DNA from: an uncultured Clostridia bacterium
GTDB lineage: Bacteria > Bacillota > Clostridia > Christensenellales > Aristaeellaceae
Reading direction: 5' to 3'
NCBI GenBank assembly: GCA_934647165.1
Contig: CAKUFA010000008.1
Coordinates: 1-64,000 of the forward strand
Length of the DNA stretch: 64,000 bases
Notes under the pieces: model-generated
The model's database searches: none
The model's input: only the letters and a program-made list of their open reading frames with translations
What the model was told of the DNA's origin: nothing
Shown here: in pieces, positions 17,692-26,329 of the stretch
How the letters are laid out: the number at the start of each line of letters is the position of its first letter
How positions within the stretch are numbered: the stretch's first letter is position 1
Program-made: the position numbers and the translations under genes

Positions 17692-18441
17692 ATGGTTTGC
17701 ACCAGTGGATGGCTTTTCCTTTTCCAGCAGCTGCTGGGCAGCCTGCTGCTGCTGGCTGCATTGGGGCGGCGGATGCGTCAGGTGCGGCGCGTCGGAAGCC
17801 TGGCGGCAGCCGCATCGTTCGATGCGGCGCTTTCGCTCCTTTGCGTTCTGCGTACTCCCGGCCTGTTTCGCCTGTTCGCCTGTCTCTTTGCCGCCGTTTC
17901 ACCCCTGCTGGCCTTTCCCGGCATGCCGCGGGCGCTCCGCCCCGGTGCTGCCGGCATAGCGTTGCTTCTATCCCCTGCCGCTTCCGGATTATGCAGGTTG
18001 TTCCACGGCCTGGGTTTTCCGCCGGGTGTTGCTGCTCTGTCGCCCCTGCTGCTTCCCGGGTTGCTGCTGCTTCCCGGCCGGGCTGCGCAGGCAGAATGCG
18101 CCGTGCTCACCATCCGTTGCGGATGCACGCGCTGCACCATCGCCGCCATGGTGGACAGCGGCAACCTGGCCCGTGATCCGCTGCTTCAGCTGCCTGTGAT
18201 TGTCTGCACACGCAATGCGCTTGCTCCCCTTGCCCACGCATGCGCCGTTCCTGTGCGCATGCTTCCTGTGCGCACCGTTGCCGGCATGGGACTGATGCCT
18301 ATCTTCCGCGCAGACGAAGTTTTGCTGGATGGCCGCCCTGTGCGGGCGCTGCTTGGGATTGCGCCCGGCAATGTCTCCGACTGTCCCGCGCTGGTGCCCG
18401 CCTGCCTTGCACATCCTTCTCATTCGGACAAAGGAGGCTGA
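17692..18441 (+). CDS. spoIIGA: Sigma-E processing peptidase SpoIIGA (short form)
   Basis: 249 aa. The N-terminal half has four or five hydrophobic stretches. The C-terminal half carries the aspartic-protease motif MVDSGNLARDPLLQLPVIV, matching the DSGN/DP signature of SpoIIGA, and IFRADEVLLDGRPV with LGIAPGNVS further on. It would cleave the pro-sequence of SigE at the sporulation septum when signalled by SpoIIR. It is shorter than the ~300-aa B. subtilis protein. ATG at 17692 has GAGGG 6 nt upstream; ATG at 17686 is too close to that site. sigE starts 4 bp after its stop. Confidence 0.85.
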   Translation: MVCTSGWLFLFQQLLGSLLLLAALGRRMRQVRRVGSLAAAASFDAALSLLCVLRTPGLFRLFACLFAAVSPLLAFPGMPRALRPGAAGIALLLSPAASGLCRLFHGLGFPPGVAALSPLLLPGLLLLPGRAAQAECAVLTIRCGCTRCTIAAMVDSGNLARDPLLQLPVIVCTRNALAPLAHACAVPVRMLPVRTVAGMGLMPIFRADEVLLDGRPVRALLGIAPGNVSDCPALVPACLAHPSHSDKGG

Positions 18442-18445
18442 TTTC

Positions 18446-19174
18446 ATGCTGCAGCATTTTTCCATCAAATGGTACACGCTTGCGCGAGCCCATCTTCTTT
18501 TAGCTTTTCGCAAGCTTCAGGTGCAGGAAATTCATTACATCGGTGGTCCCGATCCCTTACCGCCGCCGCTCACGCCTGAAGAGGAGGCTACGCTGCTCCT
18601 CCGCCTACGGCACAACGACGAAGCCGTTCGCGCAACGCTTATCGAGCGGAATCTGCGTCTGGTCGTGTTCATCGCCCGAAAGTTTGAAAACACCGGCGTC
18701 CAGCTGGAGGATCTCATTTCCATCGGCGCCATCGGGCTCATCAAGGCCGTCAACACCTTTGACCCGGAAAAGAAAATCAAGCTTGCCACCTATGCCAGCC
18801 GGTGCATTGAAAATGAGGTATTGATGTTTCTGCGCCGTTTCAGTCGCACCCGGCTGGAAGTTTCGCTGGATGAGCCGCTGAAAACCGACTGGGACGGCAA
18901 CGAGCTGCTGCTCTCCGATGTGCTCGGCACGGATGCGGACACCGTATCCCGCGCCATGGAGGAAAAAGCAGACCGGCAGATGCTTTTTGCCGCGCTGCGT
19001 CAGCTGCCCGCAAGGGATCAGCAAATCATGCGGATGCGCTTTGGACTTGGCGGCAGGCGCGCCATGACGCAAAAGGAGGCCGCCGATGTTCTTGGCATTA
19101 GCCAGAGCTACATCTCCCGTCTGGAAAAGCGGATTCTGCGCCGGCTGCACGGTGAGCTGGCCAGGCAGGCATAA
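18446..19174 (+). CDS. sigE: RNA polymerase sporulation sigma factor SigE
   Basis: 242 aa. The first ~35 residues are an amphipathic pro-sequence ending at HYIGGPDPLPPPL, the typical pro-SigE junction. Region 2 follows (RNLRLVVFIARKFENTGV; EDLISIGAIGLIKAVNTFD), then region 4 with the helix-turn-helix QKEAADVLGISQSYISRLEKRILRRL. It directs early mother-cell transcription. AAAGGAGG lies 8 nt before the ATG. sigG, often next in Clostridia, is not here: a repeat array follows. Confidence 0.96.
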   Translation: MLQHFSIKWYTLARAHLLLAFRKLQVQEIHYIGGPDPLPPPLTPEEEATLLLRLRHNDEAVRATLIERNLRLVVFIARKFENTGVQLEDLISIGAIGLIKAVNTFDPEKKIKLATYASRCIENEVLMFLRRFSRTRLEVSLDEPLKTDWDGNELLLSDVLGTDADTVSRAMEEKADRQMLFAALRQLPARDQQIMRMRFGLGGRRAMTQKEAADVLGISQSYISRLEKRILRRLHGELARQA

Positions 19175-19258
19175 AGGTTAACGGCGTGCAGTGTTACAAA
19201 GAGTGCCTGGCTCAGGAGAACCGTTTGCGCGGAATGATTAACTGATCGGAAATATCCG

Positions 19259-19667
19259 TTTGGGGGCTCCTTGGCTTATTGGATGAGCTCTTCGCCTTCG
19301 GCGAATCTCGCTTGCAGGTTCCTGGGCTTTTCCAAGGCTCACAAGGGCGCCGCCCTTGACCCGCGAAGGGACTTCATCCCTTTCGAAACCCATTTGGGGA
19401 TCCTTGGCTTATTGGATGAGCTCTTCGCCTTCGGCGAAAATCGCTTGCGGGAGTCCTGGGCTTTGCCCAGGCCTACGAGGGCGCTGCCCTCGACCCGCGA
19501 AGGGACTTCGTCCCTTTCGAAACCCATTCGAGGGCTCCTTGGCTTATTGGATGAGCTCTTCGCCTTCGGCGAAAATCGCTTGCGGGGTTTCTGGGCTTTG
19601 CCCAGACCTACGAGGGCGCTGCCCTCGATCCGCGAAGGGACTTCGTCCCTTTCGAAACCCGTTCGGG
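19259..19667 (+). repeat. Hairpin-array repeat, locus B (three tandem units)
   Basis: Three ~134-bp units between convergent sigE and the metal ATPase. Order of stems: TTCGCC/GGCGAA, CTGGGC/GCCCAG, GAGGGC/GCCCTC, AAGGGAC/GTCCCTT. The first unit has the AAGGGC/GCCCTT variant of stem 3 (as in locus A) and a decayed stem 2. Nothing else fills 19175-19721 apart from the terminator at 19674. Confidence 0.92.
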
Positions 19668-19673
19668 CAACGC

Positions 19674-19708
19674 AAAACCCCGGAGGTATTTTTCCCCGGG
19701 GTTTCGTT
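19674..19708 (-). terminator. Terminator of the P1B ATPase gene
   Basis: Stem AAACCCCGG/CCGGGGTTT lies just after the ATPase stop; on the minus strand it runs into TTTTGC. Confidence 0.75.
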
Positions 19709-19721
19709 CCATATTCTTTTT

Positions 19722-21905
19722 TTACTTGACCCGCATGGCCCTTGTTGCGTTCAAAATAGCCAGCACGCACACGCCCACATCCGCGAACACAGCCGCCCAC
19801 ATGTTGGCAATACCCAAGGCGCCAAGCAGCAGCACCAATGCTTTCACCACCAGTGCAAACACAATGTTCTGCCGTGCAATCTTTACCGTCTCGCGGGAAA
19901 TCCGCATGCCCAGCGCCAGCTTTTGCGGATCATCGTCCATCAGCACCACATCCGCTGCCTCAATCGCCGCATCGGAGCCCAGCGCACCCATAGCAATGCC
20001 CAGATCGGCACGTGCAAGCACTGGCGCGTCATTGATGCCGTCACCCACAAAGGCCAGCGTACCCTGCGCACTATCAAGCAGTTTTTCCACCCAGCTTACC
20101 TTATCCTGCGGCAGTAGTTCCGCGTACACTTCCGTCAATCCAAGCTTTGCGGCAATATCCTCGCCCACATCCTTTCGGTCGCCGGTAAGCATCACCAGTC
20201 TGCGCACACCCATGGCCTTCAAATCCTTCATGGCCGGGGCAGAGGTTTCCTTCACCACGTCGGAGATGACAATGTGTCCCATATACACGCCGTCCTGCGC
20301 CACATGAACGATGGTGCCATGGTGGTGGCAGGGCTTCCACTGCACGCTGATCTGCTCCATTAGCTTATCATTACCCGCATAGACGCTGTGGCCATCCACC
20401 GTGGCCTTCACACCGTGACCGGCGACCTCTTCCACATCACTGACGCGGTTGCTGTCCAGTGCGCGGTTCCACGCTGCCTTCAGGGACTTGGAAATAGGAT
20501 GATCGGAATACTGCTCCGCCAACGCCGCCATTTCCAGCAGCGTATCCGGGCTTACCTTTTCCGGATGGATTGCCGTCACAGTGAACACGCCCTTTGTCAG
20601 CGTACCCGTTTTGTCAAACACAACCGTGTCCAGCTTCGCCAGGTTTTCCATATAGTTGGCGCCCTTGACCAGAATACCCTTGCTGGATGCGCCGCCAATG
20701 CCGCTGAAGAATGTCAGCGGTACGGAAATGACCAGCGCGCACGGGCAGGAGATAACCAGGAACGTCAGCGCACGGTGCAGCCATTCGACCCATTGTCCCA
20801 CAAACAGCGGCGGCACAACCGCCAGCAGCAGCGCCGCGCCGCACACGGCCGGGGTATAGATGCGTGCAAACCGGGTGATAAACCGCTCGGTTTTCGCCTT
20901 GTTTTCACCGGAGGACTCCACCAAATCCAGAATGCGGCTCACCGCGGACTCGCCGTAGCTGCTGGTCACGCGCACTGTCAGCAAGCCGGACAGATTCACA
21001 CAACCGCTGATGACACGATCGCCCTCGGCCACGTCCCGCGGCAGGGATTCGCCTGTGAGCGCCGTGGTATTCAGGCTGCTTGTACCCTTCACCACCACGC
21101 CGTCCAGCGGCACGCGTTCGCCCGGGCGAATGCTGATGATGTCCCCAACGTTCACCTCATCCGGGGCAACCTTCTCTTCTTTGCCATCGCGCACCACCAT
21201 GGCAAACTCTGGACGGATATCCATCAGGGAAGCAATGGATGCACGGCTCTTGTCCACCGCACGATCCTGGAACCATTCGCCCACCTGATAGAAGGCCATC
21301 ACGGCCACACCCTCGGCAAAATCCCCGATGCACATGGCGCCGATGGAAGCAACCGCCATCAGGAAGTTTTCATCGAAAATCTGCCCGTGAGAAATGTTGC
21401 GTACTGCGCGCAGCACCACGTCATAGCCAACCACCGCATAGCCAATCAGATACAGCACCGTGCTGAGCCAGCCCTGCGTCAGCTTTCCGGCAGCAATCAT
21501 GGCAATGCCGATAGCCGCCCGGATGAGCAGCACTTTTCCTTCCTGTTCTTCCACATCTTCTTCCTCCACGTGCTTGTGCACATGGTGATGCTTGTGGTCG
21601 CTCACTCCGCAGTGGCCGCAACCGCAGCAGTCGTCCGCTCCATCGTGATGATGCGCATGCATTTCTTCAGCCTTTGCAGCGCTTCCGTCCGTGACAATCC
21701 GGCAATCCGGTTCAATGCGCTTGCCGCACTCAATCACCTTGGACAGCACATCGTCATACACATCGTCCGCCGCTTCCAGCGTCATGGTCTTGTGGAAAAA
21801 GTCCACTCGTACCTTCTCCACCCCAGGGATTTTCGCCATGGCGTCTTCCATTTTGGCGGCACAGTTGGCACAGTCCAAATCTTCTAAGGGCCAGGATTTC
21901 TTCAT
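19722..21905 (-). CDS. Heavy-metal P1B-type ATPase (Zn/Cd/Pb efflux, ZntA/CadA-like)
   Basis: 727 aa. An N-terminal HMA domain with DLDCANCAAKM is followed by a linker rich in His and Cys (HAHHHDGADDCCGCGHC; HKHHHVHKH) likely to bind metal. The transmembrane CPC motif (ISCPCALVIS), the phosphorylation loop DKTGTLTKG, a TGES-type actuator (LTGESLP), MLTGDRKD and GDGINDAPVL are all intact. CPC plus a His-rich linker suggests Zn/Cd/Pb rather than copper. ATG at 21905 has AGGAGG at 9 nt. Regulation is likely by an ArsR-family repressor not encoded here. Confidence 0.94.
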   Translation of the reverse strand: MKKSWPLEDLDCANCAAKMEDAMAKIPGVEKVRVDFFHKTMTLEAADDVYDDVLSKVIECGKRIEPDCRIVTDGSAAKAEEMHAHHHDGADDCCGCGHCGVSDHKHHHVHKHVEEEDVEEQEGKVLLIRAAIGIAMIAAGKLTQGWLSTVLYLIGYAVVGYDVVLRAVRNISHGQIFDENFLMAVASIGAMCIGDFAEGVAVMAFYQVGEWFQDRAVDKSRASIASLMDIRPEFAMVVRDGKEEKVAPDEVNVGDIISIRPGERVPLDGVVVKGTSSLNTTALTGESLPRDVAEGDRVISGCVNLSGLLTVRVTSSYGESAVSRILDLVESSGENKAKTERFITRFARIYTPAVCGAALLLAVVPPLFVGQWVEWLHRALTFLVISCPCALVISVPLTFFSGIGGASSKGILVKGANYMENLAKLDTVVFDKTGTLTKGVFTVTAIHPEKVSPDTLLEMAALAEQYSDHPISKSLKAAWNRALDSNRVSDVEEVAGHGVKATVDGHSVYAGNDKLMEQISVQWKPCHHHGTIVHVAQDGVYMGHIVISDVVKETSAPAMKDLKAMGVRRLVMLTGDRKDVGEDIAAKLGLTEVYAELLPQDKVSWVEKLLDSAQGTLAFVGDGINDAPVLARADLGIAMGALGSDAAIEAADVVLMDDDPQKLALGMRISRETVKIARQNIVFALVVKALVLLLGALGIANMWAAVFADVGVCVLAILNATRAMRVK

Positions 21906-21930
21906 GAGATCCAACCTCCTTGAAAACATT

Positions 21931-21978
21931 TGAGCATTTGTTCATTTGTTATTATACTCTTTTCCGTTCCCCTGTCAA
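21931..21978 (-). promoter_or_regulatory. Promoter and ArsR/SmtB-like operator of the metal ATPase
   Basis: TTGACA (21978-21973), 16-bp spacer, TATAAT (21956-21951). An imperfect palindrome TGAGCATTTGTTCA at 21931-21944 (10 of 14 positions symmetric) overlaps the start site and resembles ArsR/CadC-type operators. Confidence 0.65.
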
Positions 21979-22013
21979 CACCTGCCGCAACTTTTTTTGA
22001 AAAAAGATGCGAA

Positions 22014-22051
22014 AAGGGCGGAGCCGCTTGCAAAAGCAGTCCCGCCCTTTG
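22014..22051 (-). terminator. Terminator after the nucleotidyltransferase gene
   Basis: Stem AAAGGGCGG/CCGCCCTTT enclosing a second pairing, followed on the minus strand by TTTTCGC. Confidence 0.8.
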
Positions 22052-22066
22052 GAAAATGTCCGTTTT

Positions 22067-22975
22067 TCACAGTGCCGGAGGATAGAAGCCACTGTCATGA
22101 AGCTTCTTCAGTTCCCCGGCAACATAGGCTTTATCCTCGTGATAGGTCACGCCGAACCACACCGCATGGGTGGTCAGCACTTCCACCTTCAGGCCAGCCG
22201 TGTGCATCAGCGTATCCACCAGCGTGGGCAGCGGATATTCCTTCTTCATGGGATCGCCGTTGTCTGTAGCCGTCAGGAAATGACTGAGCGCAGTTTGCGC
22301 CGCTTCAAAGAACCAGGGTGTGAAGCCCCAGAAATTCATGGACACCAGCGCGTTGGGATCAAGCACGCGCCCTTGCGGATCCGTTGCCAGATCGCGAATG
22401 GTGCCGTCCGGGAAAGGCTTGATTTTGTAGGTCTCCGTAACCTTCACAAGATGCCCATCCCGATCCACGTCGCAAACGCCGCGGGTCACATCGCCATTGT
22501 CGGACACGGTGTTCTTCAAATCATAGGCAACCATGGAAGCCGCATTGGTTCTGCCCTGTAAACGATGCAGCGAGTCTGCCATGGCCACAAACGCATCCCG
22601 TCCGTAATAATCATCCGCATTGATAACGGCAAATGGCTCCTGAATAGCACCGGCAGCGCACAGCACCGCATGCACGGTTCCGTAAGGCTTTGTCCGTCCC
22701 TCCGGCGCAATAAAGCCGCCGGGCAGCGAGTCATATTCCTGATAGACGTAGGACACAGCCACACGCTTGGCAATCTTGTCGCCAATCATGCTCCTGAAGG
22801 TATCTGCCATGCTTTCGCGAATGACAAAAACCACCTTGTCAAAGCCCGCGGCCACCGCATCGTAGATGGAATACTCCAGCAGGATTTCGCCATTGGGACC
22901 CATGTGGTCAATCTGCTTATTGCCGCCGTAGCGGGAGCCCAGACCAGCAGCCATAATGAGCATGGTAGTATTCAT
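22067..22975 (-). CDS. Sugar-phosphate nucleotidyltransferase family protein
   Basis: 302 aa. LIMAAGLGSRYGGNKQID is the GxG(T/S)R nucleotide-binding motif of NTP_transferase enzymes, with VINADDYYG holding the metal-binding Asp. It probably activates a sugar phosphate with UTP or another NTP. It follows a PglC/WbaP-type sugar transferase by 39 bp, so both probably serve the same surface glycan. ATG at 22975 has AGGAGG at 6 nt. The exact substrate cannot be read from sequence. Confidence 0.82.
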   Translation of the reverse strand: MNTTMLIMAAGLGSRYGGNKQIDHMGPNGEILLEYSIYDAVAAGFDKVVFVIRESMADTFRSMIGDKIAKRVAVSYVYQEYDSLPGGFIAPEGRTKPYGTVHAVLCAAGAIQEPFAVINADDYYGRDAFVAMADSLHRLQGRTNAASMVAYDLKNTVSDNGDVTRGVCDVDRDGHLVKVTETYKIKPFPDGTIRDLATDPQGRVLDPNALVSMNFWGFTPWFFEAAQTALSHFLTATDNGDPMKKEYPLPTLVDTLMHTAGLKVEVLTTHAVWFGVTYHEDKAYVAGELKKLHDSGFYPPAL

Positions 22976-23014
22976 GAAAAGCCTCCTTTTATCCATCGGT
23001 TATAAAATGCAAAA

Positions 23015-24421
23015 TCAGACGCCAGGGGCGTTTGAATGATCGCTGCTTTGATCGGCCTCAGCAAAGCCTTCCGTGGAATCGGACTTGAAAAAAACCGTAA
23101 ACGTGCGGAACAGAAGCTTGATATCCAGCCAAATGGAAAAGGATTCAATGTACATCAAATCCATCATCAGCTTGTCCTCGGCAGTGGTATTATAGCGCCC
23201 CTCAATCTGCGCATAGCCGGTAAGCCCGGCCTTCATTTTTTCACGATACGCAAAGGCAGGCAGTTCCCGTTTATACTTCTCCACATTTTCCAGCATTTCC
23301 GGCCTTGGGCCGACAAGCGTCATATCCCCGCGGAGAATATTCCACATCTGCGGCAGCTCGTCCAGGCGGGTTCGGCGCAGCACACGCCCCACCCGCGTAA
23401 TGCGTGCGTCATCCGTTGTGGCGGATACCTGGTGCGTTTTGGCGGAGGCCGCCTCGCTCATGGTACGGAATTTGCAGATATTGAAAGTGCGGCCGTTGAC
23501 CGTCATGCGCTTTTGACGGAAAATCACCTTGCCGCCATCCTCCAGGTGGATGCACAGCGCAATCAGCCCCAACAGCGGGCTGAAAAGCAGCAGCACCAGC
23601 GCAGAGACCAAAATGTCCATCACCCGCTTGATGAGCCGCTGCAAAATGGTCATTTTGCGGTATTCCATGGCCAGGAACGGCGCATCATCCACTATCACCT
23701 GCCGGGCATTGCTGAGCATGATGTCCTCCAACTGCGCGCGGCAGAGCACATCCTTTTGCAGGTTGTAGCACAGTTTGAGCAGGCGCATCTGTTCCTCGGC
23801 AGGCAGGCCGGAAAGGATAACCGTTTCGCTTTTGCGAATCCGTTCCGCCATATCCGGTGCGTCAAACAGCGCCACGTCCGCCACATGCCATTGCAGTTTG
23901 TAGCGGTCTATCTTGCGGCGGGTCTGCGCTTCTTCTCCGGGCGCGCCCAGTACCAGCAAGCACTCGCGCGGCGGGTTCATGCGGAAATAGCTGTCGTTGC
24001 CAATGCGCACAAACAGAATGATCGCCGCCAACTGCAACGCCATGCACAAAAGCAGATACGGAAAATCCGCCCCGAAGAGAATCAGGTGATCATTGTTGTT
24101 TTCGTTGACGTTCATGATTTGCAGCTGCAAATACGTCACCATGTCCACCACAATCACGCCCAACGCCATGGAGGAAATGATGGGCTTATTTTTGCGGCGG
24201 CCCACGTCAAATCCGCCATAAACCAGCGTCATCACCCACGTCATGGCGGCATAGGTCAAAAGCGTGGTGCCCAGCGTGCGGGAAGCATGGCGAATCTGCC
24301 AGTTGTTGATGCTCATCACGCCGAAAAAAATCAATGTGAGACTGATATACATGATCGCCGTAATCAGCCCCACCACCATGGCGGAGCGGTGTCGCTTCAG
24401 CGAACGGCGCAGCTTACTCAT
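23015..24421 (-). CDS. Undecaprenyl-phosphate sugar phosphotransferase (WbaP/EpsE-like)
   Basis: 468 aa. Four N-terminal membrane segments and a CapD-like middle domain precede the bacterial sugar transferase domain from about residue 265: KRVMDILVSALVLLLFSP, FRQKRMTVNG, FNICKFRTM, RRTRLDELPQMWNIL and LVGPRPE. It transfers a sugar-1-phosphate to undecaprenyl phosphate, starting a glycan. ATG at 24421 lacks an ideal site (AGAGGG 14 nt upstream); a GTG at 24478 would also be possible. Confidence 0.9.
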   Translation of the reverse strand: MSKLRRSLKRHRSAMVVGLITAIMYISLTLIFFGVMSINNWQIRHASRTLGTTLLTYAAMTWVMTLVYGGFDVGRRKNKPIISSMALGVIVVDMVTYLQLQIMNVNENNNDHLILFGADFPYLLLCMALQLAAIILFVRIGNDSYFRMNPPRECLLVLGAPGEEAQTRRKIDRYKLQWHVADVALFDAPDMAERIRKSETVILSGLPAEEQMRLLKLCYNLQKDVLCRAQLEDIMLSNARQVIVDDAPFLAMEYRKMTILQRLIKRVMDILVSALVLLLFSPLLGLIALCIHLEDGGKVIFRQKRMTVNGRTFNICKFRTMSEAASAKTHQVSATTDDARITRVGRVLRRTRLDELPQMWNILRGDMTLVGPRPEMLENVEKYKRELPAFAYREKMKAGLTGYAQIEGRYNTTAEDKLMMDLMYIESFSIWLDIKLLFRTFTVFFKSDSTEGFAEADQSSDHSNAPGV

Positions 24422-24506
24422 CCTGCAATGAAACCCTCTTTCCAAGGATAAAAAGCGACGCCGCACCGGGCCATGCACGCTGCATGATGCCGTGCGGTGT
24501 CACCTT

Positions 24507-24535
24507 ATAATACCATGCCGTTGGCGTGAAGTCAA
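24507..24535 (-). promoter_or_regulatory. Promoter of the sugar transferase operon
   Basis: TTGACT, 17-bp spacer, TATTAT with extended TGG. It lies between the ABC permease stop and the transferase gene. Confidence 0.75.
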
Positions 24536-24549
24536 CAAAATGCGAAGAT

Positions 24550-25353
24550 TCACCAGCCAAAGAAGCGGCTCAGCAGCTTTTCCAGAAGCGTCACTGCCGC
24601 ATACATCACCAGCGACAGCAGGGACAGAACCGTAACGCCCACCCACACCAGTTTCAAATCGAAGGTGGTACCCGCGTAAACAATCATGCGTCCAAGCCCT
24701 TTGTCCGATGCAATAAACTCGCCCACAATTGCGCCGGCCATGCTCAGGGCAATGTTAATGCGAAGGCCGGAAATCATCCATGGCATAGCGGTGGGCACCA
24801 CCAGGCAGCGAAAAACCTGCCCGCTCCTTGCGCCCAGGGAAACAAGCAGGCACTCCAGCGCAGGGTCTACCGCCCGCACGCCGCCCAGGGCGGACATGGC
24901 CGCCACCACCACCGTCATCAGGAATGCCAGCACCACCTTGCTAGGAAAGCCGATGCCGAAAAGGATGACCAGCACCGGCGCCAGCGCCAGCTTTGGCAGG
25001 GCATTTAGCACCACCAGATAAGGCTCCGCCACCATGGTCACCCGGCGCGAAAACCACAAAACAAGACCCAGCAGCGACCCTGCCAGCGTCCCAAGCGCAA
25101 ACCCCAGCAGCGTGGATAATCCGGTGTACGCCACATCCCGCCACAATGTACCAACGCGCGCCTGCGTGGCTGCGGTTCGCACAATTTCACCCGGGCTTGA
25201 AAAAAAGTAGGGGTCAAGCCATCCCAGGCGGCTGCCTGCTTCCCACAAAGCCAGCAGCATAGCAAGCAAACCCCAACGCCACAGCTGCACTGCACGCATG
25301 GAATGCCGCTGCTCCGCCACCCCGGCAGCCGCCGAACATCCTGTGTTACGCAT
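24550..25353 (-). CDS. ABC transporter permease (SsuC/TauC/ThiX-type)
   Basis: 267 aa, six hydrophobic segments, BPD_transp_1 fold. The EAA-like loop is ALECLLVSLGARSGQVFRCLVVPTAMPWMISGLR. It overlaps the ATPase by 8 bp (ATGCGTAA). The family imports sulfonates, taurine or pyrimidine precursors; substrate unknown because no binding protein is encoded nearby. Confidence 0.88.
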   Translation of the reverse strand: MRNTGCSAAAGVAEQRHSMRAVQLWRWGLLAMLLALWEAGSRLGWLDPYFFSSPGEIVRTAATQARVGTLWRDVAYTGLSTLLGFALGTLAGSLLGLVLWFSRRVTMVAEPYLVVLNALPKLALAPVLVILFGIGFPSKVVLAFLMTVVVAAMSALGGVRAVDPALECLLVSLGARSGQVFRCLVVPTAMPWMISGLRINIALSMAGAIVGEFIASDKGLGRMIVYAGTTFDLKLVWVGVTVLSLLSLVMYAAVTLLEKLLSRFFGW

Positions 25354-26128
25354 GCTCCGTCGCCTCCTCCGCCTGCGCTTCCTGCCACATGAGCCGCAAA
25401 AGATGTGCCTTGAGCGACACGGCCTGCACCTGCGCCAACGTTTCCATGGTTCGCGGGCGCGGAAGGGAAACCTGCACGCGCTCTTTCACCCGACCCGGGC
25501 GCTCCGTCAGCACAATAATCTCATCGGAAAGCAGCAGTGCCTCATCTACGTCATGGGTCACCAGCAGGATGGTTTTACCCGTTTCCTGCCACAACCCGCA
25601 AAGCAGCAGCTGAAGTTGAAGGCGGGTGATTGCGTCCAGCGCCCCAAAGGGTTCGTCCAGCAGCAGAACGTCCCGCCCGGTGAGCAAGGTACGGATAAGC
25701 GCCGCCCGCTGCCGCATCCCTCCGGATAATTCCCGTGGCCTGGCATTGCCAAAGCCCGCAAGCCCACAGCGTGCCATCAGTTCCCGTGCCGCTTTGCGGG
25801 CGGTTTTTGTGCTTTCTCCTCGGAGCGTTTGCGCAAGAATGATGTTGTCTTCAATGCTGCGCCAGGGTAAAAGCAAGTCCTTTTGCAGCATGTAACCCAC
25901 CTGGCCTGTAAGGCCTGTGATGGGTTGCCCATCCAGCGTGACTGTGCCGTGCGTAGGGTTGAGCAGGCCTGCAATGATGTTAAAAAGCGTGGATTTGCCG
26001 CACCCGCTGGGCCCCAGCAGCGTGACAAACGCCCCCCGCCGCGCCTGAAACGATACATCCTGCACGGCCTGCGTGCCTCCGGGAAACAAATGCGTCACTT
26101 CCTGTACGCACAGACCCTCGTTCACCAT
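25346..26128 (-). CDS. ABC transporter ATP-binding protein (SsuB/TauB/ThiZ-type)
   Basis: 260 aa. Walker A GPSGCGKST, Q-loop GYMLQKDLLLPWRSIEDNI (the LLPWR form typical of nitrate/sulfonate/taurine and HMP importers), signature RELSGGMRQRAALIRTL, Walker B VLLLDEPFGALD, and H-loop VTHDVDEA. ATG at 26128 has GGAGGGG at 8 nt. It is first in a two-gene operon; the substrate-binding protein is missing from the window. The upstream hairpin (GCACCCG/CGGGTGC, about 26159-26181) has no TPP aptamer core. Confidence 0.9.
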   Translation of the reverse strand: MVNEGLCVQEVTHLFPGGTQAVQDVSFQARRGAFVTLLGPSGCGKSTLFNIIAGLLNPTHGTVTLDGQPITGLTGQVGYMLQKDLLLPWRSIEDNIILAQTLRGESTKTARKAARELMARCGLAGFGNARPRELSGGMRQRAALIRTLLTGRDVLLLDEPFGALDAITRLQLQLLLCGLWQETGKTILLVTHDVDEALLLSDEIIVLTERPGRVKERVQVSLPRPRTMETLAQVQAVSLKAHLLRLMWQEAQAEEATEHA

Positions 26129-26266
26129 CGGTCATCCCCTCCCTGGGGCAGGCAAGCAGCACCCGCCCGGCTGCCGGGTGCATCATACACCGGCGCTGCT
26201 CTCACCCTATGTGCAAAAACGTTGGCGCGTGCGGGTGAAAATTGAGAAAAAAAAACGTCAAAAAGG

Positions 26267-26295
26267 TTGACGAAACGACTGGAAAAGGCTATCAT
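26267..26295 (+). promoter_or_regulatory. Promoter of the 182-aa unknown gene
   Basis: TTGACG, 17-bp spacer, TATCAT; the ATG lies about 28 nt after the predicted start. Confidence 0.7.
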
Positions 26296-26329
26296 AGTTG
26301 TTACAATCGTTACAAAAGGGGGAAGCAGG

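Noticed and set aside
19271..19800. Open frames on both strands through repeat locus B
   Set aside because: Repeat-derived, as with locus F; both strands open because the hairpins are self-complementary.
26159..26181. Hairpin GCACCCG/CGGGTGC as a terminator
   Set aside because: There is no U-run; it lies in the leader of the ABC operon and its role is unclear.
26129..26240. Possible TPP riboswitch ahead of the SsuB/ThiZ-like ATPase
   Set aside because: A GGGTGAGAGC stretch is present, but the ACCTGAT-like and GTAGGGAA cores are missing.
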